A stretch of DNA of 64,000 bases, taken from the NCBI GenBank assembly GCA_033065855.1, contig JAVXUO010002005.1:434001-498000 (forward strand), read 5' to 3'. Source of the stretch: Escallonia rubra (taxonomy: Eukaryota; Streptophyta; Magnoliopsida; Escalloniales; Escalloniaceae). The first letter of the stretch is position 1. Every line of letters starts with the position of its first letter. Below the pieces are notes generated by a model that was not told where the DNA came from, searched no databases, and saw only the letters and a program-made list of their open reading frames with translations. Below, piece by piece: positions 11,842 to 21,573 of the stretch. Position numbers and translations under genes: made by a program.

Positions 11842-12013
11842 CCGGATAAATAAAACCTTTTGTTTACCTAGTCATTTGTTTCTACCTGTTTTTGTTTTAG
11901 TAAATGTAAATATGAAGGTTTGCTATTATTTTTGTGTATATTTGTAAGCCATGGAGATATCATGGCTAGTATGAAGCTAGTTTATGTTTGTAACATTTAC
12001 TCTTAACTTTTAG

Positions 12014-12280
12014 GATCATTTGTACATAAAGCCCTATAGTTTGAGGGTTTGTGCGCATTTCACCTTGCTTTTTCAATTTTGGCACAATTCACCTCTCTGT
12101 TCATTAATTTGTGTTCAATTTACCAATTAAACGGCTGAAATCCAATTTATTGGATGGCCGTCAAAATTTTAAGGGTAAAAAAGTCAATTCAACCCCTAAA
12201 CCACATTGTCAGCCTTAATCACCCACTTCAACCTCTTGTCCAACCTTCCTTAGCCCCAAAGGCAGCTTCAGCTCTGCCAA
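12014..12280. other. Spacer between copies A and B
   Basis: A 267-bp spacer. Its start (phrases AAGCCCTATAGTTTGAGGG and CATTTCACCTTG) resembles the terminal repeats of plant Mutator-like elements, but no partner end is present. Probably a remnant. Confidence 0.35.
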
Positions 12281-13070
12281 TGTAACGGTTACTCTTGCCA
12301 GCTTTGAATTGAACTCGTGTTTCACTGTATTTACCACTAATTACGAAATCATCACAAGTACTAGCTAGTCAGTCTTGCATGGAACTGTTTCAAAAGGCTA
12401 GTTCAAGACTTTTGAACTCTCTCGATCTGTAATGGTCACTTAACAACATCGATCTGGATTTTGAGTTCTCTTAACGTCTATAGATAAAAGTTTGTCAGTA
12501 ATAACTGTAACTAAAATGTATATTTCTCTCTTCAAAAGTTATTTGTTCCAAATTGCTAACTATAGTTACACTCAGTAAAAAGTAATATTTTTCCTGTCAA
12601 AAAGATTCATTACCCAAGAGAGAAGTAACAAAAAGGCCAAAGTCAATAGACTAACAAAAGTCTTGTTCTCTTGGAGCAACTCCTTTGTTTACCTAACTAT
12701 TTTCACGTTTCCGGTGTGTATATATATATATATATATGATTGAAGTGTTTTTTTTCTTTTTCCTGAGAGAAGATTAAGAATATATGATTGAAATGGTTAG
12801 ATTACAACAATGCAAAAACAGCAATCTCAAGAAAATTGACAATCTCACTCCTTATTTAAACTAATCCAGTCCATTATTTCACTTCCCTTTAGTACAATGT
12901 CAATTAGAAACGCCACTTAAAGTCATTTGGAGTGGACTAGTCTAAATTACTAGTGAGATTATTATCTCCCTAATTTTAAAATGAATTTTTTTTTTACTAC
13001 TACCTTATTTGTAAGAAAATAGTTACTACCTCTTGTATAGCAAAAATTAATTAGCACTAAATATTTTTAA

Positions 13071-14217
13071 GGTTAATTACACCTATGTCCCTGAGGTTAG
13101 GCTATAATTACAGGTAAGGACAATAGTTTGGACAAATTACACTTATGTCCGTTGACCAAACAAAATCTTAATTAAAAACCCTAACGGTTTTAATGAAAAA
13201 ACTTTATTGTCCCTAAGTTGGAACCTTATTTTTTTTTAATGCCATTACTTCATCTTAAAAAAAGAAAAAAAGAAAAAGAAAGATTAATGCGCCATTACTC
13301 TCCCCCCACCCCCCAACCCCATTTATGTCTCTCAAACTCCCCCCCAACCGTCGCCCCCCTTCGCCGCCCTGTCTGCCTCCCCCTTCCCCGTCGCCGCAAC
13401 CACCCTCCCCATTGTACTTCTTTATATATACCTTCGCACCACCTTATTTTTCTCTCTAATCTCTACCACAAATGCCTTCCTTGCCAACAAAATCCACCGG
13501 CGATGAGATATGGGTAAGGCTAGCAGGTGGTTGAGGTCCCTTTTCGGCGGCAAGAGGTCGTTGTAATCTTCAGGCGACCGAGATTCCCGGCGGGGTCCTC
13601 TCAGGTCCTTCAACGGCAATGGGGGGTGGGCAGAGCTTCCAAGTACGAGGAGTCGGTGGACGCCAACAAGCACGCGATAGCGGTGGCGGCGACCAAAAGG
13701 GGCCTAACCTTCCTTCTTTCTCAATCTGCCGGTGTGGGGCGAGGGGAAGGGGCTGCCGGCGTGGGAGAGGGCTGCCAGCGCGTGGGGAGGATTTTAGTGA
13801 GAAAAATTGAAGTTTAATTTGCAGATTGAGAATTAGGGTTTTGAAACCCTAATTTGTAGATTAAGACCCTTAGGGTTTTGATGCAGATTGAGAAATTTTG
13901 ATGAAATAGACTGCAAAGATAGAGAACAAATCAATTTTAGGATTTTAAAACCCTAATATTTAAATTAAGGCTTGAAATCTCAATTTAAAAATTTTAAAAA
14001 TATTCAGTATATACAGTACAAGGAGTAGTATCGTCATTTTAAAAATAGGTATTGATGACATAATAAAAAAGTACACTTTTTGGACGGAACCCTGATGGAT
14101 GGACACGGCTGATACATTTTAAAAGTGTTTGGTCACGGTATGTTACATTTTAAAACATAATGTTCTTGACTGTAATTATACCCTAATCTCAGGGACATAT
14201 GTGTAATTAATTAACTC
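13071..14217 (+). mobile_element. Pack-MULE carrying an IQD gene fragment
   Basis: A 1147-bp element flanked by the 9-bp duplication TATTTTTAA (13062-13070 and 14218-14226). The uninterrupted site is visible at the same place in copy A (5705 region) and copy C (24370 region). Terminal inverted repeats of about 40 bp: AATTACACCTATGTCCCTGA at the left matches AATTACACATATGTCCCTGA at the right read backwards. A 9-bp duplication is typical of Mutator-like elements. There is no transposase. The C-rich interior contains a host-gene fragment at 13510-13710. A relative without this fragment lies at 34502-35587. Confidence 0.85.
13510..13715 (+). pseudogene. Captured IQ67-domain (IQD) gene fragment
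   Basis: Two stretches of plant IQD proteins are readable. At 13510 the frame starts MGKASRWLRSLFGGK, the typical IQD N-terminus, and stops after 18 codons. Shifted by frame, 13640-13690 reads SKYEESVDANKHAIAVAAT, the conserved stretch before the alanine-rich region and IQ motifs. IQD proteins are calmodulin-binding scaffolds at microtubules and membranes. Here the IQ motifs and the rest are missing and the reading frame is broken, so this is a captured non-functional fragment, not a gene. It may still be transcribed and could give rise to small RNAs matching an IQD parent gene. Confidence 0.72.
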
Positions 14218-14528
14218 TATTTTTAATGACTTTTTTTCAGCATAGATTCTCAACAGTACTTTCGTAACGTCATTAAATAAAAGTCCCTGAAATTTTTTAA
14301 AGATAATTAACTATCGCTATATGAGAAGTTGTAATTATCTTTCTACAACTCAGCTAGCAGTCAAAAGTTTTTCTTTTAAAATCTCCTTTATCCTAACATC
14401 TAGGGATATGATTAGTCCTGCTATATATTTATGTTTGTGATTTTTTTCTAAGGCACATGTCCAGATCAAATTTGTCACTGAAGAAACACTCTGTAGCCGG
14501 ACTTTTGCTTAATTCCAACGTCTACTTA

Positions 14529-14666
14529 TGTGAAATCCCACATTGAATGCAGGATAATTTGTGATTGATCTTATAAGACCCTGCTCATGAACTCATAAAT
14601 ACCTATTGACTAGCCCATTTGAGAGAGACAATGCCCTGTTGTGGGGCCGTGGACCGAGTTGTTACA
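14529..14666. mobile_element. Small solo LTR (TRIM-like fossil) in copy B
   Basis: A 138-bp insertion relative to copy A (empty site near 9560). It starts TGTGAAATCCCACATTG and ends GTTGTTACA. The flanking pentamers ACTTA and ATTTC each differ by one base from the empty site ACTTC, consistent with an aged 5-bp duplication. It has TG...CA termini and no internal region. Confidence 0.55.
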
Positions 14667-16142
14667 ATTTCTTATCTTTTTAAATTCAAAACTCATGAAT
14701 TCTCTCTGTAGAGGTTACTTTGACAACATCTAGCTCTATTTTTTTTGGGGTAAAATTCAAGAACTTCATTGACAAATAATAGATTCTACAAATAAAGGTA
14801 ATTTTGTAGTTCACCTCTAAACCCCGCCATGTGGATGCATAACACTTAACTACATGCATTCGCATTGGAGTCATAAAAGACTCACAGGACAAATGATCCG
14901 CAGAAAATATAAAGAAAACATCTGGCTTTAGAAAGACTATTTAATTGGTAGGTTAGACAGTCAAGTTCAAGTCCACATAATTAGGAAATTAAAGCTATAA
15001 ACACAACCTTATTCTTAACAAATTTTTTTTTTTGGCTTCAGGTTAGCAGATTTAACATAGTAATTAACTTATTATTATCGGTTTATTGCCACTTTCTGGA
15101 GTAAACTGTTTTTATTTACAGAACGGAAGTTGTTTGGATTTACCCATTATTGGTCATTAATTTATAGAGTAAATGGCATTTTACATCTTTAGGTTATACT
15201 GGATCTTACTAGATTCTTGAGATGTTTATTTGTCGGGCCTAGTCGTTGACAAGTAGGAAAAGAGCCAAACAATTTAAGGCATCCACCAAACAAAGATAAA
15301 ATTTAACTACCTAATAACTTTGAAGATTTGGGTATCTGATTATCACATTAAATGTTACAAGTGCAAAAGTTACGAAATTTTCTTAAACTCGAGGGTTGAT
15401 TTTAAAAAAATATTTAAGCTTCATTTTTTGAATTTGAGCTTCAGAAGTGACACTAAAGTGATGATATAATGACGCGTGAGATACCTTCAGTTGCTAAAGC
15501 AGGTTCCAGTAACTGAAAGTGAAGCTCAAATATATATTGAAATATTGAAACAATATAGATAGATAGAATAAGTCGATTTGGATGGCCGATAGACAAGATG
15601 ATGGTATTGCTAGACGCCCGAGCCACCAAATCAATTTGAGTCGTCGACTAGCAATACGAGAATAACTCTGGCTACTGCTGGTGCCACCAAATCTATATGC
15701 TGACAAAGTAAGGGTTTAACTAAGAGTCGGTGCCAACAACGCATCCACGCGGTTGGTCACTTAGTCAAAACCGGACTTATATCCTATAGTCGGAGTCAAC
15801 AATGCCCTCAAGCAGTTGGCCGTTTAGATTTAAGGGAACTTCAGAAATATCTCTCAAAGCTGGAGCCAACTGTGTCCAGAGATAGCTAGTCGTTAGTGCC
15901 GAACATATCAGTTCACGGAATATGAAAAAAGTGTTACTTCTGGTAACAAAACATGAGATGTTGCATTGGCCTTACACTGCACGTCATCGTTGAACTGAGC
16001 AACAAGTTTGAATAATTGGATCAAAAAAATAATTCTAGGATGCGGGAGCAAATATGCACAGTCAAGCATGCGAGTACACAAATATTGGACAAAAACGTCT
16101 TAGGCAAATAAGCTAGTTATCATGCAAAAGACATAAGCAGAC

Positions 16143-16570
16143 TGTAATATCCCGTATTTTTCGAGCAGTTTAAAATAATTATCGGTGACTTGAAAAATAA
16201 ACGGGAGATAATTCTGAGCAATGCTCGGGTACTGGTAGAGTATCGAAACTTAAAAGAATTTTGGGGCAAAAATATAATTTTGAAAACTTTTGGGGGTCAT
16301 TTTGTAATTTTAGGAAAGTTAGGCATTATGTATAAAATTTTTGGTGACTAGTCAGAATAAATTATAAACTAATGATTTTTTTTTTAGGAAATTAAAAGGA
16401 AAGAAAATTGAAAGAAATTCGGAAAGAAGGAAAAAAAAAGAGAGAAACAGTAACAGAACAGAGAAGAGAAAACAGGAGAAGAAGAAGAAGAATTTCTGGC
16501 AAGGATCAGAGAGAGAGAGAGAGAGATTGAAAAGGAATTCGCAAGGATAATTCTTCTACCCATTATACTG
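16143..16570 (+). mobile_element. Possible LTR fragment in copy B (fossil)
   Basis: Counterpart of 11031-11470, starting TGTAATATCCCGTATTTTT. No closing LTR end was found. Confidence 0.35.
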
Positions 16571-16593
16571 TACGTAATTTAGTATGTGTTTGT

Positions 16594-16968
16594 TTGTTTT
16601 CTATGTGCGCAGTGTCTAATTACTCGGTGTGTGATATGCATAGATGTGGTGCAACAACGATATCTTTTCCTTCGTCAGATATTTACTCAGCTTATGGACG
16701 AGGTTTATTATTAGCTGCAACTTGGGCTACAACAAAGCAATTTCAACATATAACTATACTAACAAATTTTAAATTTCTTCTTTCACAGCTGTTTGAATCT
16801 GCCGACATACTAGATTTGGTGCCACCGATCATGTACGATTTTTACTCAATTTTGCTAGACTTCCACTCTTTGGGTGTACATAGCTTGGCAGCAGGTATTT
16901 TACATGAAGCCCGTACCTTATCAAAGTCCGTGTGCAAAGCTCAAATACAGGAACAATTGACTGGATAA
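16594..16968 (+). CDS. Small RNase H-like open frame in block B
   Basis: A 124-codon frame of unknown status. The segment SAYGRGLLLAATWATTKQFQ followed by HITILTNFKFLLSQL has the spacing of the second helix and fourth strand of plant RVT_3-type RNase H domains (usually AEARALLLALxWA then xxETDSxxLVxxL). A later SVC-rich helix follows. The acidic catalytic residues expected at these points are replaced (G for E, N for D), so catalysis is unlikely. The frame has remained open while the surrounding DNA decayed. It may be a LINE-derived relic or an exapted binding domain. It has no recognised promoter and resemblance to the family is weak. Confidence 0.3.
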   Translation: MFSMCAVSNYSVCDMHRCGATTISFPSSDIYSAYGRGLLLAATWATTKQFQHITILTNFKFLLSQLFESADILDLVPPIMYDFYSILLDFHSLGVHSLAAGILHEARTLSKSVCKAQIQEQLTG

Positions 16969-17131
16969 GTAAAACCTTTTGTCTGCCTAGTCATTTGTTT
17001 CTACCTGTTTTTGTTTGAGTAAATGTAAATATGATGGTTTGCTATTATTTTTGTGTATATTTGTAAGCCATGGAGATATCATGGCTAGTGTGAAGCTAGT
17101 TTATGTTTGTAACATTTACTCTTAACTTTTA

Positions 17132-18250
17132 ATATTATGTCACTCTCTAATTAACCAATTTTTTTTTTTACTGTGTGTGTGTTCTTGTGTGTTTGTGTGT
17201 GTGTTTTCAGCCTATATTCGGGTGTGTTGGGTGCCGTAGTGTGTGTTAATGTATGGTTCATGTGTGTTTAGTGGTCGGGGAAGGGGTAGCAGGTAGGTCT
17301 TCAGCGTCTATTTCTGTGTGTGTAGATGTGTATGTGTTGTGTGTGTTTGAACCTCGGGTGTGAGTGTTTGGTGAGGAATTCTGTTTATAATGTCTGTATG
17401 CAGTGACAATGTGTGTGTAGGGGTGAATTGAGTAGGACTGGTATATGTTTCAGAGTGGTCGAGGGTGTGTGTGTGTGTGTAAACTGCTTGTGCAGTGTGT
17501 GTTCTTGAGTGACAGTGGTTGGGGTGTGTGGGTGATTGTGTGTGTAATATGTTTAATTATGTATTAGTGTGTATTTTGGTGTAACGTATATATGTAGGTG
17601 TTTTGGGTGTGTTTGAACAGTGGCCATGTGTGTAAAATAAGTGTGTGTTCGGTAGAAGGTAGAAGAAGATAAGTGTGTGTTTAAGGTGTAATAGTGTGTG
17701 GGTTGATGTGAACAGTAATTGTTTTTGTCACTAAAAATAGGACATTATTTAGACAATTTTTTATACGAATTTTTTTAAATAGTTAGGATCAAAATCTGAC
17801 AAAGTCTCAAACAGTAACTTCCTTATTTTTACGAGAAGTACGTTATAGAATTATTTTCGAAATAGCATGAAATGTTAGACACAGACGTCTCAATATATAA
17901 GATTTTCCTGAAATTTTCAGACAAGCATAACATGATTTGGTATATTAAATAAATTGAGAACCCCTTTTTACAAATACAATTATTTAGCATTCTTCGCGGA
18001 CGGGTCTTCTTTTTGCACTTGGCCAAAATCTGCTAAGAACTATCGTTAAAAAATGAAGTTTGGAATCACTAAAAACCTAACCACCTATAGCGACATTTAC
18101 GCTAGCTATTCCTAAATCACTGCACACACTATCACACCTTACCACACACACACAGTCTTCTCCCTCCCCTCTCTGCCGAAACGCGCACAGACCATTATCA
18201 CGTAGACCCACACTCATACACATTGGGAGCCTTCAGCGGCATCTCCATGT
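17132..18250. other. G+T-rich tract and flanking AT-rich DNA
   Basis: 17173-17720 is a degenerate TGTG-rich tract of about 550 bp with strong strand bias. 17721-18110 is AT-rich. 18120-18240 is A+C-rich on the same strand. No gene was recognised. The complementary composition at both ends hints at an old inverted repeat. Confidence 0.45.
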
Positions 18251-20330
18251 CTCGGTTTGCTAGAAAATAGCAGGATTACGCTTTGGTCTGAGATTGGCAG
18301 CATTGTTACGCTGGAATCAGATTGTGAATTGGCGATGCAGATCTATGCCCTCGAGTTTATAAACATTTTAGGCTGTCTGTTTCATGAATCACCTACTCTA
18401 AATCCCCTCATTGTAGGCTTAGGAGGAAAGAAAAAGCTCCCCTCTCGTAGGCGAGTTGCAGACCTTGTAAGTCCCAAATTTTGGCTGTCATACTTAATGC
18501 TGGCGATAAAGCGAACTTGAATTAGTCCTATGAACTGGTTGGCATACTTGGCGCATGGGTTGTCTGTCTCTTGGTTTCTTGTCTTGGTTCTTGGTGCATG
18601 TCCTCTTGGCTTCTCTATATTTTCAGTTAGTAACAGGAGGCAGCTGTGGGCGAGAGTCTGGGTAAAGGTGACAAAACTGAGTGGCACTTCTCGTGAAATC
18701 AATTACTAAATGTTGATCATGCCCAACACCTTCGGTCTGCCACACCGAGTAGTAGGAAAAACTCCAGTACCTCCACCGAGTAGTAAGAAAGCGTCTCTGT
18801 TTCGCTTCTTTGAGCGAAATCTTGCTGTTCATCATGTGCTTTTTTTAGGAAATAGTAGAAATATATACAAAGGTACAGGCCTGCAAGTGGTACAGGAGGA
18901 CAAAAAGAGTAGAAGAGACCTGAGTTCCACGGGTGTCAATCTATTGGGCTCTACTAGAGACACAAACAAGAGAAGAAATAAAACAACTGCCCCAGAGCAA
19001 TAGCGCGGAACCTTGAATCCCAAAGGGGGCTAGAGCAAGCAAAAAACAATCGATAGAAGCAAGCAAAAAACAATCGATAGAAGCAAGCAGAAGCACCATC
19101 CGGCATATGGACAAACCACCGTTGGTGCACAAAAACCCTCTCTCGACCTGCATAGTCTGCCAGCGCATGGGCTAGGCTAAGAAACCACTATTACCTTGCG
19201 CAGAACGTACGTTATGCAGAATTTGTGGTCTCATGAACCTGTTTTCGGATCTCACAGGCATTGGCCATATTACCACTGTGGGAATTAGTCTATGCTACCC
19301 GCAAAGCAACATCTCATGGGTGTCCTAGGTGAAGAAATAGCAACACCCTCTACATTTCTGTGAGATTTGTCCCAGCGGTGGTCGTACTGCGTTCTCATCA
19401 ATAGAGCAGTGAGAATTCCATTACCTAATCATCGGTTTGTGGCCCCTTAAGTTAGCTAACCGTATATTTGTAGAGCATAAAAGAGTTCCAGACTAAGGAG
19501 GGATGTCCTAACGGAGGTTGTAATGCATACAGCTCACCAAAAGTTTGATGGTGATAAACTAAACACCATATGAAATAATTTGTCCCATCCCCCGTGGCAG
19601 GGCTTATCTGAGTTAAGGCTAAGAAGAAGCAGACAGCGCAAAATATTTAGAGCGAGAGGGGTGGTCAGTAAGAGGCAGCAGATAGCTGAAAACAGAGCGC
19701 TGTTTCACACATCGGATTCAAGAAGAGTTGCACGAAGGAGAGAGATTAAGAGAGGGATAGAGGGAGAGGGAGAGGGAGAGGGAGAGGAAGAGGGCTGGAG
19801 AAACAATAACCGCAACGTTTCCAGATAAGACAGAAAAAAGAACTACAAACAAAAGGCGGAAGGGCTGAAATAGGACATGAAGGTCTTTGGCTTAATCCTA
19901 CTATTTCTATATCCCGTTTAGAATGAGAATCTTACAACTTACTTGCCCTACCCATTGTTTATGTGCAGGCACAAACATATGATACTTATATAAAGAAGCA
20001 GGTACTTTTTAACCTTGAATTTGCAAGAGGAGACTATAAAACACTTTCACGTAATGCGATATACAGATTGTCGCTATAAGGCAAACCATAAGATTAGACA
20101 GGTGATCTGCAAGCAAAAAGGAAAGAGAAACTAACTACTATAAGCTTAGATAAGAACAAAAACCCCAGGTTTGCTAGGCGGATAGATCACAAGAAAAGCC
20201 CCTCATATGCAGTTACCAAAATTCACAGAGAGAGCAGACTAGCTAGACTATTCAGAAAAAACAATGACGCCTAAAGAGAAAAGAAAGAGAGTGATCCAAA
20301 GCCTAAATAAGGAAACTGGAACCTTTCAGC
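18251..20330. other. Gene-poor region, possible mitochondrial insert
   Basis: Base composition here is more balanced than in the neighbouring DNA, there are no familiar nuclear repeats, and several overlapping short frames are open on both strands without family resemblance. This texture resembles plant mitochondrial intergenic DNA. A 24-bp unit (GCAAGCAAAAAACAATCGAT plus AGAA) is repeated about 2.5 times at 19034-19090, and a GGGAGA tract lies at 19755-19792. No mitochondrial gene could be read, so the origin is only a suspicion. Confidence 0.3.
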
Positions 20331-20374
20331 ATGTCTGAATGTCGAGTACAACTGCGAAAAGGGCGCGACAACAT

Positions 20375-21139
20375 TCAGCCGCTGATCCTAAGATCCTCAA
20401 TAAGCTTCATGACTTCATCTCTCAATGTCAACTCCACGGACGCATTCACGTGCTTCTGGAGAGCAGGGAACCAGTTTTCAGCCTTCTTCTTTGAATTGCT
20501 AGTATGCCACTGACATATGATCCTGGCAATGGCGATGACATAGAGACCACAGTCGTAACCGTTCATCTGCTGAGGTGTAGAAGAGCTCTCTATGAAGGCA
20601 GGAGGGGTGGTGGAAGCAGCGGAGGGCTTGGATTTGTTTGCTGCTGGCTCCTTCTTCTTCTTATTGTTCCTTGCGCTGGAAGAGGATGACTTTGGCTTGG
20701 CGGAGGCAACTGCGGCGCGGCCTACAAAGGGCTTCACAGCTTCATAAAGCTTGACGGCGTGAAGATTATTAGCTCCTTCCATGCTGTCATGGTGTACAAA
20801 AGCATTCATGGACCTGTCATAAACAAGGAGGCTCCAGTGGGAGCCATCGTCGCCTCTACCAAAGTCCTCATTATCGTTAACGCTAAAGATAATGACTCTC
20901 TTGCTACAGAAATCCATAGGAGCGACATTCTGATTATCAAGGTCTTGGGTATGGGTAAGCCAGAAGGACAAGGATGGTGGAACCAGCAGAATGTCATCGC
21001 AATCAAACGATGAAGCAAGATACTGGAAATAGAATCCTATAATCTGGTCGTTCAAATAACAGGGTCCCCTCAAAATATCCAGATCAGAATTCCTTAAAAC
21101 AATATCTTTGTACTCCAAAACCCTGGCGTCATCAGCCAT
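20375..21139 (-). CDS. NEDD8-specific protease (Ulp1/SENP8 family)
   Basis: An intronless gene for a 254-residue C48-family cysteine protease, closest in layout to NEDP1/DEN1 (SENP8), which matures NEDD8/RUB1 and removes it from substrates. The N-terminus reads DIVLRNSDLDILRGPCYLND, the family's substrate-binding start. The catalytic set can be seen: His101 (GSHWSLLVYD), Asp118 (HHDSM), Gln190/191 (TPQQMNG) and Cys197 (YDCGLYV). Between Asp and Cys lies a 40-45 residue insert rich in K, S, A and P (about 143-186), longer than in animal SENP8 and probably a disordered surface loop. Size is close to the family norm of about 210-250. It is expected in cytosol and nucleus. It is intact; SUMO protease activity is less likely given the short N-terminus. 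Confidence 0.9.
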   Translation of the reverse strand: MADDARVLEYKDIVLRNSDLDILRGPCYLNDQIIGFYFQYLASSFDCDDILLVPPSLSFWLTHTQDLDNQNVAPMDFCSKRVIIFSVNDNEDFGRGDDGSHWSLLVYDRSMNAFVHHDSMEGANNLHAVKLYEAVKPFVGRAAVASAKPKSSSSSARNNKKKKEPAANKSKPSAASTTPPAFIESSSTPQQMNGYDCGLYVIAIARIICQWHTSNSKKKAENWFPALQKHVNASVELTLRDEVMKLIEDLRISG

Positions 21140-21573
21140 GGCAGGACAAAAATCTCGAACCCTTGCAGTCGACTTACAAATTGAATAGTAGTATCAGATG
21201 GAAAACAAGACACGGTTTGTGAGGGGTGGGAATTCAACTTACCTATTCAATGCCCAGTGGCCAATTTATTCAGCATTACGCCGGATTAAGGGGATTTATG
21301 TACTGCTCCACGGAATCCTCTCTGCATTTGGATTCCTTTCCTCTTTCTTTTTCCTTTCCTTTTTTACCACCTAATTTTTTGGACCCCTCGGATAAAAAGT
21401 AAGAAATTTCAAATCCTTTCACCGAAAAAGCTTTTTAAAACCATTAAGATTTTTTTTTTCAAAAGTCTCTTGGGATTCATGCTGTAGGTAATTTTGTAAG
21501 GTGGGTATAATGGGTAACTTCATTATATTGTCTATGTGTATGTATAGGGATCTGATCTACATCTATTACTGGA

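Larger units (their letters stand above)
4926..12013. repeat. Tandem segmental duplication, copy A
   Basis: Collinear with 12281-17131 (copy B) from TGTAAC at the left edge to CTTAACTTTTA at the right edge, about 95% alike by eye. Removing the Helitron at 5919-9499 leaves about 3.5 kb, matching copy B after its own insertions are removed. The block carries two MITE-like foldbacks, a segment opening TGTAGTATCCCG (11031) that resembles an LTR start, a (GA)n tract and a small RNase H-like frame. What the block originally was is not recognised. Confidence 0.85.
12281..17131. repeat. Tandem segmental duplication, copy B
   Basis: Collinear with copy A but lacking its Helitron. It contains the Mutator-like insertion at 13071-14217 and the small LTR at 14529-14666 that copy A lacks. 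Without these the copy is about 3.55 kb. Confidence 0.85.

Noticed and set aside
13218-13517. 99-codon proline-rich frame
   Set aside because: Lies in the C-rich, non-coding left interior shared by both Mutator-like copies, with unrelated reading in the sister copy.
4926-17131. Blocks A and B as a pair of LTRs
   Set aside because: They are about 3.5 kb each with only 267 bp between them, no TG...CA ends and no internal retrotransposon region. A tandem duplication fits better.
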